Of a stretch of DNA of 12,521 nt, positions 1 through 6,805 are shown piece by piece. The notes under the pieces were generated by a model. That model made no database searches. It was given only the letters and a program-made list of their open reading frames with translations, and was not told where the DNA came from. The stretch is from Stephanodiscus triporus (Eukaryota > Bacillariophyta > Thalassiosirophyceae > Thalassiosirales > Thalassiosiraceae). Positions within the stretch are counted from its first letter, which is position 1. Each line of letters opens with the position of its first letter. The stretch covers positions 1-12,521 of the forward strand of contig JALLAZ010000714.1 of assembly GCA_036939755.1 (NCBI GenBank), written 5' to 3'. The position numbers were made by a program, and so were the translations under genes.

Positions 1-429
1 ACTTTTTTTTGGTTCGTAAGTAAGTTAGCGTAGTTTTTTATGAGTACAGCCCCTACTGATATTTTGTGAAAACACAAGGATATGATATGGACCCATCCAT
101 ATTGTATCAGGACAATATGAGTGCAATCCTGTTGGAAAAGAAGAATGGGAAGGCAAGTAGTTCAAAACGAACCAAACACATCACGGTATTTATATCAAGG
201 AGAAGGTTGACAATGGAGAAATCAAGATTGAACATTGTCCAACTGACCAGATGTGGACCGACATCAACATCAAGCCCAAACAGGGTGCCATGTATTGTGC
301 TTTCAGAGGGCACATGCTGGGCTTCAATGCTCCCGGTCCCGAAGGAACCAAAGACATCATTGCAGGAGTGTGTTGGAGAAAGTCAGAAAGAAGGAAAACT
401 GACATCAGAAATGAGAAGAGTAAAATACC
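1..429 (+). mobile_element. Ty1/copia retrotransposon relic, 3' end of pol (RNase H region)
   Basis: This is the C-terminal end of a copia-type polyprotein, the RNase H region that degrades RNA in RNA:DNA hybrids during reverse transcription. In the frame starting near 66 the translation contains LYQDNMSAILLEKKNGKASS followed by SSKRTKHI, a signature I recognise from copia elements. After about position 188 the match moves to another frame, where the segment ending in CPTDQMWTDI and KPKQGAMYCAFRGHMLG (about 190-320) continues the same family. The two parts are therefore separated by an indel, and a TGA lies just upstream of the first part (67-69, in a different frame from the ATG-like start at 66). 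The window edge cuts off the 5' side, so integrase and most of reverse transcriptase are not seen. No complete LTR or target duplication is identified. It is a dead fragment. Assignment to the diatom CoDi lineages is inference. Confidence 0.8.
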
Positions 430-493
430 TGTTTCGATAAGTGATAATACCCGGACAGATAAATTTTATATCACTTATTCACTTATCGGAACA
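430..493. repeat. Imperfect inverted repeat, TG...CA ends
   Basis: The left arm TGTTTCGATAAGTGA (430-444) and the right arm TCACTTATCGGAACA (479-493) are reverse complements except for one base, separated by 34 nt. The unit starts with TG and ends with CA, like an LTR, and lies directly after the copia pol relic. Sixty-four bases is too short for a whole LTR. It may be an LTR remnant, a deleted solo terminus or a hairpin element. TCACTTA is repeated at 471-477 and 479-485. Confidence 0.5.
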
Positions 494-616
494 GAGAATC
501 TGACTGATGACATACTGTCAGAATCAGGTTCGCGAGCACCAATCAAAATGATTGATGGCCGCCTTGGAGCCCAAATATCGCAACCTCAGATTAATTGGAA
601 AGAGTCAAGAGGAAGC

Positions 617-1747
617 ATGGGAGAAGGTGTTTGTTTGTACCTCCCACTTTTAATTATTAATCTTTGTTTACTAAGTTATACACGAGCACCGACCACCATC
701 CCTCGAGCAGTAGAATTGAAAATCATCCGTCGCAATGCATTACCCCCATGCTGCAATCTGTCTGCTCCTATTGACTGGAGGGATATCCACCACAAATCAT
801 GTACCGGTGCGTTGGCAAAAGCCTGCTGTGTTGAAGTTGTTATTAATACCAACTGCACTTATAATCCTCCCACGAAAAAATCACTCATCCTCGTGTCATA
901 TTATTCCACGATCCATAGACCAAAGTCGAATGACCTATCGCCGAACACTTCAAAAAAAGCGGATGAGGGTCTCGAGAAGAACTCACCTATTGCCGATGAT
1001 GGGATCTTTAAGATTCGTGCTCTTGCCAAGAAGTTTGTCGACTGTGACGATGGATTTGCTAAAAACAATAAACCTTGCGCAACTGAGTGCACCAAGCACA
1101 ACATGAGCTGCTGTGTAGGAGGTCCCGGATTTGATGGTACTGGTTATCAACCTGCTTGTGAAGGCTTTACTGGAAAAATATACAACAACAGCTGTAATGG
1201 CTATTTTGCCTGTACCAATTCAAGTATCCCAACCATTCATGGCTGTAAATCCGTGATGAATAGTTGTTATCGTAATTTTGCGTGCCGTTTGGCCGGGAAT
1301 AATGGAACTATGGGTAATTCAGCGTGTGTTACTGCCGGGAAGACTGGGGGTTTTGTAGGTAGTATCGTCAATTCATGCCGTGGATTCCAAGCGTGTGTTG
1401 GGTTGGGGAATAATAGGAAACAGGTTGGAAACCTGATCGATGCCTGCAATGGTGGCTTGTCGCTCTCAGGGAGTCATTATGTTCAATATGGAAGATTGCT
1501 GTAACACCGTAAATGGCATGCAAAGGTGCCAATGAAACAACCCTTCTGGCTAATTGCACGGCGACCAAGGTAAGGGATCTCAAATTTGATGTTTGTGTGT
1601 GGAACAAATTTCGATTCTTTAACCAATTTTCTGCCCTTTTCAATAAAACAGATACCCACCGAAAGCCCAACCAACAAGCCGAATCCAAACCAAAAGCCAT
1701 CGTCATGCAGCAAACTAAATCCAAGCGAAGGAAATGTATTCAACTGA
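617..1747 (+). pseudogene. Secreted Cys-rich repeat protein with PT-rich linker, frameshifted
   Basis: The frame opens with ATG at 617 and a hydrophobic stretch (VCLYLPLLIINLCLL) that looks like a signal peptide, so an extracellular location is inferred. From about 1010 to 1450 it encodes a repeated Cys motif of the form NSCNGYFAC, SCYRNFAC, SCRGFQAC, DACNGG, spaced about 25-40 residues apart, plus an earlier CATECTKHNMSCC segment. I recognise this as a repeat family common in diatom genomes; its function is unknown. The frame stops at 1504. The family-like continuation lies in two other frames: EDCCNTVN at about 1491-1514 and ACKGANETTLLANC at about 1516-1560, implying single-base insertions near 1471-1480 and 1510-1518. 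A plausible intron follows at 1570-1651 (GTAAGG to AAACAG). It is followed by a Ser/Pro/Thr/Asn linker (IPTESPTNKPNPNQKP) ending at the TGA at 1745-1747. An alternative reading uses an intron at 1452-1525 with a weak donor (GTGGCT), which would rejoin the frame. Pseudogene status is therefore likely but not certain. Confidence 0.6.
1570..1651 (+). other. Probable intron in the Cys-rich pseudogene
   Basis: The donor GTAAGG at 1570 and the acceptor AAACAG ending at 1651 enclose 82 nt in phase 0. The acceptor is preceded by the pyrimidine-rich TTTTCTGCCCTTTTC. Both flanks make sense as coding sequence: a Cys-rich end before it and a PT-rich linker after it. Confidence 0.6.
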
Positions 1748-2254
1748 AACAACAAGATGCCCGTTGTTAACAAGTCCGGCAAGAGGAATTGAACCACAAT
1801 TGGTGGAATCAATACCATGGTTCTCAACAGCAAGATTGATGTGTGAAGCAAAAGTTGATTTCCTAACAGAGAGGAAGTGTGCGAGGGCGTTGTTTGAGCC
1901 TCCTCCCGCTGGGAGAATACATACAACATAAGCTAAATTTCTCTTTGAATATCCAATGGTATGCAAGTATATTACAGACTAACTTTATTGAACTCGCCTC
2001 TGCTCGCTAAAGTCGTATTATCCCCTCACATCACCCGCAAACGATTAATGTTGGTCGTCGTCGTATAGTTGCAGCAGATGCCGTCGCCACAAGTATGAAT
2101 AGAGATCGTTGTCGCAGACGAGTTGTTCCGGTATCGTGAACCGGTACTCTCAAGGGAACGCGCACGCGGGGGGGGGGGGGGGGGGGACTGGAATGCTTCC
2201 ATCCATAACATCGCTCGCCGTCTCCCCCCCCCCGCGAAGCGAAAGAACGATTTC
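1748..2254. other. Gene-free spacer
   Basis: No supported gene is seen in this 507-nt spacer. The first 280 nt are AT-rich and may contain further decayed 3' sequence of the Cys-rich gene, but the frames are closed by stops. From about 2030 the composition turns GC-rich toward the phosphatase gene. The 3' untranslated region of that minus-strand gene should lie in the right part, which includes the G-run at 2168-2186 and the C-run at 2224-2233. Confidence 0.6.
2168..2233. repeat. G19 and C10 homopolymer pair
   Basis: There is a run of 19 G at 2168-2186 and a run of 10 C at 2224-2233, 37 nt apart. They are complementary, so they could pair in a transcript. The G-run alone could form a G-quadruplex. 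The pair lies just downstream of the phosphatase stop codon, in the likely 3' UTR of its transcript, where the order is G10 then C19. Confidence 0.8.
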
Positions 2255-3715
2255 TCACAGCCAATACACCACGACCGTGATGTTATCCGCGCTCCCGCGC
2301 CTCAGCGCCTCCCCGACGAGGAACGACGACGCTCCCTCCCGACCACCGTCCCGACGACGCCGCCTACCGCACGCATGCCAGCGCACTAGGTCCACCGCCT
2401 CCTGATCCCCAATCACGTCCCACAGTCCGTCGCACGCCACGATTAGGAACTCGCCGTCGGTGTATGTAGCGTCATCCCCCTTCCCATCGTAGTGGTCGTC
2501 CTCGTCCGAACGATCCTTGCGATCCCCGTCGTTATCTCCGTCGTCATCGTCGTAGTAGTCGACAATGCGCACCACCGTCGATGACACGTGAGGCCTGCCG
2601 ATGACGTACTCCTTGAGACCGTGATCGCCGATGCTACGCGCCACGGCGAGGACGCCCAATACCCGACCGCGCACGACGAACCCACCCGACTTCACGATCC
2701 TATCGACCTCGTCGGGATCTGTAGACTTGTGATCGCGGGTGAGGCGGATCGCGGTGGTAGGAGGAGGAGGAGGAAGAGGAGGAGGAGGAGGAGGCGGACG
2801 CGACGATGACGAAGACGACGCGGCCATCGGGGGTCGGGCGGTCGAATCGTCGACGTCGTCGTCGTCGTCGTCGCCCTCCCCGGCCATCATCGATCGCGAC
2901 GAAGAACCACGGCGATCATCGCCGCCGCGACGACGACGTCGACGACGGACCGCCGTCCCCGACGAAAGCACTGCCCGCGCGTCGCCGGCGTTGGCGGCGT
3001 GGATCGATATCGACTCGGGACCGTCGTCGTCGTCGTCGTCGTCGTTCGTGGGAAGAGCGCGATCGCGATTGCCACGACGATGACGATAATTGGGTATCAC
3101 CACGCAGCACGCGACTGTCGCCCCCGACGTGATTATGCCCTCGAGACGACTTCGAACGTCCGTCAGTAGGAACGCGCGCTCGAGCGCGAGACGGACGACG
3201 TCGCCCTGCATTTCCTCCTCCGTTCTCCTCGCGGTCGTAGTCATGGTCGTGATGTTCTCGTTGTCGTCGTCGTTGTCGTGGTCGTGCCTGCGCTTCTTCG
3301 ATCGCGGCCGCTCATCGTCGTCCGCCATTGTCGTAGTCGTCGTCGTCGTCGTCGTGGCATCGAACGCCGAGGAAGATAAAGAGGAGGAAGAAGAAGAAGT
3401 AGTGGACGAAGACGTCGACCCCCTTCTTCCTCCCCCCCCCCCCCCTCGCGCTCCTCGATCCCCCCTCCTCCTGGCGTCCTTTCCCTCCCCCCCCCCCTCC
3501 GTCGTCGCCGAATACGACCACTCCCCCGCGACGTTCGACGCCAGGTGATCCTCGAGGTAATCGGCGATGCGTCGTCCGCCGTGTCCGTCCATGACGGAAA
3601 CGAACGACGCGCGAGGGTCGGGTGCGCCCCACGATCCCGGACGGCGGACGACGTGCGCGTCCTCCATGGTGTTGCGGCGGGTGGGATTCATCTCCTCGGC
3701 CACGGAGACTATCAT
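2255..3715 (-). CDS. PP2C-type (PPM family) Ser/Thr protein phosphatase with low-complexity inserts
   Basis: The product is a metal-dependent phosphatase that removes phosphate from Ser/Thr, 486 aa in one exon. Family motifs appear in order: RRNTMEDAHVV (13-23; R14 matches the phosphate-binding Arg, E18/D19 the metal site), VMDGHGG (41-47; D43 metal ligand), SGATVACCVV (197-206), ANAGDARAVL (241-250), LTRDHK (325-330), RVLGVLAVARSIGD (351-364), VACDGLWDV (426-434; D429) and GSADNITVVV (474-483; D477). All metal-binding Asp are present, so it should be active. The catalytic domain is normally about 250-290 aa. The excess comes from inserts at about 66-170 (Gly, Ser, Thr runs), 216-233 (poly-Asp), 255-320 (Arg, Asp, Ser, Pro runs), 384-419 (acidic) and 450-462 (basic). 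The start at 3715 has A at -3; Met9 (codon at 3689-3691) is an alternative. No transmembrane segment or signal peptide is seen, so it is likely cytosolic or nuclear. It looks closest to the short Ptc1-like type (low confidence), and the substrate is unknown. Confidence 0.95.
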   Translation of the reverse strand: MIVSVAEEMNPTRRNTMEDAHVVRRPGSWGAPDPRASFVSVMDGHGGRRIADYLEDHLASNVAGEWSYSATTEGGGEGKDARRRGDRGARGGGGGGRRGSTSSSTTSSSSSSLSSSAFDATTTTTTTTTMADDDERPRSKKRRHDHDNDDDNENITTMTTTARRTEEEMQGDVVRLALERAFLLTDVRSRLEGIITSGATVACCVVIPNYRHRRGNRDRALPTNDDDDDDDGPESISIHAANAGDARAVLSSGTAVRRRRRRRGGDDRRGSSSRSMMAGEGDDDDDDVDDSTARPPMAASSSSSSRPPPPPPPLPPPPPTTAIRLTRDHKSTDPDEVDRIVKSGGFVVRGRVLGVLAVARSIGDHGLKEYVIGRPHVSSTVVRIVDYYDDDDGDNDGDRKDRSDEDDHYDGKGDDATYTDGEFLIVACDGLWDVIGDQEAVDLVRWHACGRRRRRDGGREGASSFLVGEALRRGSADNITVVVYWL

Positions 3716-4162
3716 GTTATTATTGCCTACAATAATACTCTACGTCGTTTTGTTGATTTGGAGGGCTTGGGGTTTGGATTCGGATTTGGATTTCGACGGG
3801 ATATATTTTCGGATGATGAATGATGGATGGGGGGAAGAAGGGGTTACGGATGATGCGACGGATAGGATGGAGAGCCGATGTGTGTGATCGGCCGGGCGAT
3901 TCCGTGGACCGGACGACGGGGAAGGGGATTCTCTCGCGTGGCATTGGCCGGCGGCGGGCGGGCGGCGAGGATTTTTGTTTTTTTTGCCTTCTACGTACGG
4001 AGCAGCGAGCGGAGGCCGGCACAACGGAAGCCGGTCGTAAGTACCATACTTATTCCTAAGTACATAGTCTATGTCAGTAGACAGGGAGGAATGTCGTTTG
4101 CTCTATCTTCCGTATGGTATTATTTAGGTAGAAACATCATTACATCGAACAAAACCGCAATA
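3716..4162. promoter_or_regulatory. Divergent promoter region between PP2C and MPC genes
   Basis: These 447 nt separate two divergent starts and must hold both promoters and 5' UTRs. Near the phosphatase side there is a short repeat of TTTGGA/TTCGGA units (about 3770-3795). Near the carrier side the sequence becomes AT-rich, with CGTAAGTACCATAC at 4036-4049. No TATA box or other element can be named with confidence. An in-frame upstream ATG for the carrier lies at 4091. Confidence 0.5.
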
Positions 4163-5516
4163 ATGGCAATGATCGGACGGCTCCTTCTCTCCCCCGCGGC
4201 GGCGACCGGACATATCTCGTCCGCGGCAAGATCTCGCCTCGCGGCGGCTCGGACGCCCGCGATCCTCCGGTCGGGGGTCTATTATCCCATCTCGGCCCGC
4301 CTTCCGCCGCCCGAGAGTCCTGCCGTCGTCGCGCGCGCCGCTCGTCGTTCCTTCGGCGACGGCGGCAAGGGCGAGGGCGGCGGCAAGGGCGGGGGCTGGT
4401 GGGACTCTGCCGAGTTCTGGGGTCGATGCGGCGCCCTCGCCGGATGGGGCATGTCCGGGGCGGCGATGTACGACGCCCTCGAATCCTCGCCGGAGCTGAT
4501 CAGTCTCAACATGACCGGCGTGCTGCTGGTGTACTCGTCGTTATTCGCGAGGTGGGCGTTCGTGGTCAGGCCGCAGAATTTGCTGCTGGCGGGATGTCAC
4601 GTCGCGAACGTTTGCGCCCAGTCGAATCAACTGCGACGGGCGGTGGAATACAAGAGGGAATGCGGGAAGGACGACGAGGTCGCCGACGTGCTGATGAAGG
4701 CCGGGGCGACGGTCGTGGCGGGCGTCGCGTGTCTCGCGTTCGGTCCGACGTTGCAGGGGATGATCGTCAATTCGAATCTCGGCCCGATATCGACCTTGGC
4801 TGCCGCGGACGCCGGGCCATTGTACGTTCATCACTTTCCCCCCCCCATCCGATCGACATTTTTTTTTTCTCTCTTTTGGTTTTGTCGTTGCCGTTGTTGC
4901 TATTGTTGCTGTTGTTGTTGTTGATGATGTTGGAATTATCGCTCATTCACGAGCGCTTGCTCCGTCACACAACACGCATCACATCCATCGTTCCTTCTCT
5001 TTCGCCTCACTAACGCCCGACGAAAATTATAACCGCCCCACACCCCCACCCTAATCCGCCTCGCATCGCCGCAGCACCGTCCACTTCTGGGCGCCGATGT
5101 CGAAATGGATGATCTCCGGTGCTTCCTTCCTCGAACTCGATCGTCCGACCGACAAGATCTCCATCGCGCAGTACACGGCATTGACGTTGACGGGATTCTT
5201 CTTCACGCGATACGCCTTGCTCGTTACTCCAGTCAATTACACGCTTTGGTGAGTAAATAATATATAAGCGTTCTCTCGCGGGAGGAGATTATTATCCCCC
5301 CCCCCCCGCCGTGGTATATATTATATTCGACTCATCATGAGTTTTTTCTTCGCACACATCGAATTGGTATTATTTTTTCCCCCTCCCCCCCCCCCCCCCC
5401 CGGGCGAAATCCCCGACACGCGATAATATATCATTTATAGCTCCGTGAACATCGCGTTGTTCGGGAGCTCGGCTTGGCATTTGGGTAGAAAGATCAAAGC
5501 CGATTTCCTTCAGTGA
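4163..5516 (+). CDS. Fused mitochondrial pyruvate carrier, MPC1-like plus MPC2-like halves
   Basis: Exons are 4163-4821, 5075-5248 and 5441-5516 (909 nt, 302 aa). Both introns are GT-AG and phase 2 (GTACGT...GCAG; GTGAGT...ATAG). MPC imports pyruvate across the inner mitochondrial membrane and is normally a heterodimer of MPC1 and MPC2. Residues 1-64 are Arg/Ala/Ser-rich without acidic residues except E51, end in AARRSFG and look like a mitochondrial presequence; a Gly/Lys stretch follows (66-78). Residues 83-165 are MPC1-like: SSPELIS (108-114), FARWAFVVRPQN (128-139), GCHVANVCAQ (144-153). Residues 220-300 are MPC2-like: FTVHFWAPMSKW (220-231), RPTDKISIAQY (243-253), TRYALLVTPVNYTL (264-277). 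The linker (166-219) holds an extra hydrophobic segment at about 179-201, flanked by Lys and Asn. The start at 4163 has the best Kozak context (A at -3, G at +4); an in-frame ATG at 4091 would add 24 residues. The MPC2-like half cannot start by itself, since TAA at 5052-5054 closes its frame with no ATG before the domain. Family assignment is firm; function as a single-chain carrier is inference. Confidence 0.9.
4822..5074 (+). other. Intron 1 of the fused MPC gene
   Basis: The donor is GTACGT at 4822 and the acceptor GCAG ends at 5074 (253 nt, phase 2). A CTAAT branch-point-like site lies at 5051-5055, 20 nt before the acceptor. The intron contains a GTT/GTC triplet repeat (about 4881-4930). 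Read through, it would add a short Cys-rich tail and stop at 4922-4924. Confidence 0.88.
5249..5440 (+). other. Intron 2 of the fused MPC gene, with C-runs
   Basis: The donor is GTGAGT at 5249 and the acceptor TTATAG ends at 5440 (192 nt, phase 2). It contains runs of 12 C (5296-5307) and 17 C (5385-5401). Splicing joins CSVNIALFGSSAW onto the second MPC domain and leads to the TGA at 5514-5516. Confidence 0.88.
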
Positions 5517-5896
5517 AGCGCCATTTTTTGTTCCTTGGTCATTTAGGGATGTTATGAGTCGCGTAAGAGTATGTATACCCGATTTACTCGTGTCGGGTCA
5601 AATTTAATGACAAAATCAGTCTTTTTACACTTCGAAGTAAATTGTCATCCTCCGGAGCGAATCGCCCAGTTGGTGGTGAGCGAATTATGTTTTGACTCAT
5701 CCGCGATGAGCTGGACAGGAAGTGAGTTTATCCTTTTCATCGGCCGATGGAAAATAACATCCGTTCAACCGGCCGATGGAGTGGTTGATCGATATAAGGC
5801 ATAAGAGATAACATCACACGTCGTCTCGTTTATATATATTATTATGCGTTCGAAAAAAAGAAGTAATGACGAAAACAGGGTCCTACCCACACGGCC
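5517..5896. other. Convergent 3' spacer with CGGCCGATGGA direct repeat
   Basis: These 380 nt lie between the convergent stops of the carrier and TRAPPC3 and should hold both 3' UTRs. CGGCCGATGGA occurs at 5741-5751 and 5770-5780. The first copy is part of the perfect 12-bp palindrome CATCGGCCGATG (5738-5749). A 77-codon open frame at 5571-5804 has no recognisable domain and is not called as a gene. No RNA gene is seen. Confidence 0.6.
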
Positions 5897-6526
5897 TCAC
5901 TCCTCCTTGTAATCGTCGCCGGCACCGTCGGATAGTACCTCCTTCAATTCCACCCGTATCTCGTTCAATTCGTCCCCCTTGAGCGTGTCCCGCACGATTG
6001 TGCATTCGACCTTGAGATTCACCATCTCCAACGCCCCGCGTATGACGCCGCAGTACAGGTTGGAATATTTCAATTTCCTGAGGTCGTCCAACCCCCCCGA
6101 AGGCGACGACGACGACTGCTCGTCCCCGATCGTGGGCAACTCCACGAACGTCGATAGCGGATTCTCCTGCAGGTATATCGAGAAGCTCCTCTGGTCCTGG
6201 GAGTATCCCCCCACCTCGGCCTGTATGCCCAGGAACATCCGAAATCCGACCTTCGACACGACCTCGGCGGTATCGCGCAAATTTCCGCACTGCGTTACGG
6301 CGCTGCCCAAGTTCGACGAGTCGGCCTTGCTCAGCAATTCGTCGACGCACCGCACGCCTATGGAGTGGCCGATGCGCTCGAGCTGCGCGTTGACCTCGAT
6401 GGGATCCTCGTAATCGCGAACTAACTCGGTAACGAGGGATCCGTAGGTAAGGGCGAAGAGTTCGGCGTTCGCCTTGGGCATCTTCGCCCAGAGCGTTTGA
6501 CCCGCCTGGGCCTTGGACGATGCCAT
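5897..6526 (-). CDS. TRAPP complex core subunit Bet3 / TRAPPC3
   Basis: Bet3/TRAPPC3 is a core subunit of the TRAPP tethering complexes, which activate Rab1/Ypt1 for ER-to-Golgi traffic on the cytosolic face of membranes. The single-exon product is 209 aa; the family is usually about 180-195 aa. Recognisable blocks are NAELFALTYGSLVTELVRDY (20-39), RIGHSIGVRCVDELL (51-65), LRDTAEVVSKVGFRMFLGI (83-101), NPLSTFVELP (122-131), YSNLYCGVIRGALEMV (154-169) and TLKGDELNEIRVEL (181-194). Cys80, in TQCGNLRDTAEV, sits where the family carries its palmitoylated Cys in the hydrophobic channel. Extra length comes from a Ser/Gly/Asp loop at about 134-149 and a short acidic tail. The start at 6526 has A at -3 and G at +4. 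It is a near-certain assignment; confusion with the related Trs33/TRAPPC6 is unlikely because of the RGALEMV and TLKGD blocks. Confidence 0.95.
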   Translation of the reverse strand: MASSKAQAGQTLWAKMPKANAELFALTYGSLVTELVRDYEDPIEVNAQLERIGHSIGVRCVDELLSKADSSNLGSAVTQCGNLRDTAEVVSKVGFRMFLGIQAEVGGYSQDQRSFSIYLQENPLSTFVELPTIGDEQSSSSPSGGLDDLRKLKYSNLYCGVIRGALEMVNLKVECTIVRDTLKGDELNEIRVELKEVLSDGAGDDYKEE

Positions 6527-6805
6527 GATAAAAAAATATACCTAACTATAAAATAATAATGAATTGAGGTCGGGGAGGCGAGAGTCCGACTATTATTTAT
6601 TTACTTGTCTTTTTGCCAGAGTCCAGAGAGTGCCCCGCCGCCCCCTAACCCTCGATGTATTTCTTCACCCAATTGCGACTGCCGTCGACTGACCGTAGGA
6701 ACTAATACTGTATCGTTCCGGGTTTTAAGAGCCACAACTCCCGCCCCAACAACTCCCTCCCACTCCACGTCCTCCTCCTCGCGACGCCCGCCCCGCCCCC
6801 GCACC
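6527..6805. promoter_or_regulatory. Divergent promoter region between TRAPPC3 and the reductase gene
   Basis: These 279 nt separate two divergent starts. The side next to TRAPPC3 is AT-rich (repeated ATAATAAT and TATTTATTTA), and the side next to the reductase is C-rich, without ATG in the reductase frame. No defined element can be named. Confidence 0.5.

Noticed and set aside
735..1106. 123-codon frame overlapping the Cys-rich gene in another frame
   Set aside because: It has no family features, while the overlapping frame has the Cys-repeat pattern.
1483..1929. 148-codon minus-strand frame with a hydrophobic Leu/Phe/Gly-rich segment
   Set aside because: It is antisense to the PT-rich linker exon and intron; the hydrophobic residues come from the reverse complement of Pro/Asn/Lys codons and polypyrimidine DNA.
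2588..3632. Many long open frames overlapping the phosphatase gene on both strands, rich in Arg, Ser or Asp
   Set aside because: Triplet repeats such as GTC/GAC and CGT are open in most frames on both strands. None has a recognisable domain, while the minus-strand frame at 2255-3715 carries every PP2C motif.
4822..4924. Cys-rich tail (CRCRCCYC and more Cys) resembling a metallothionein-like end
   Set aside because: It is intron sequence: a GTT/TGT microsatellite read in one frame, with good splice sites on both sides of the intron.
5571..5804. 77-codon plus-strand frame in the convergent spacer
   Set aside because: There is no family resemblance and no support for expression; it begins 55 nt after the carrier stop and most likely lies in its 3' UTR.
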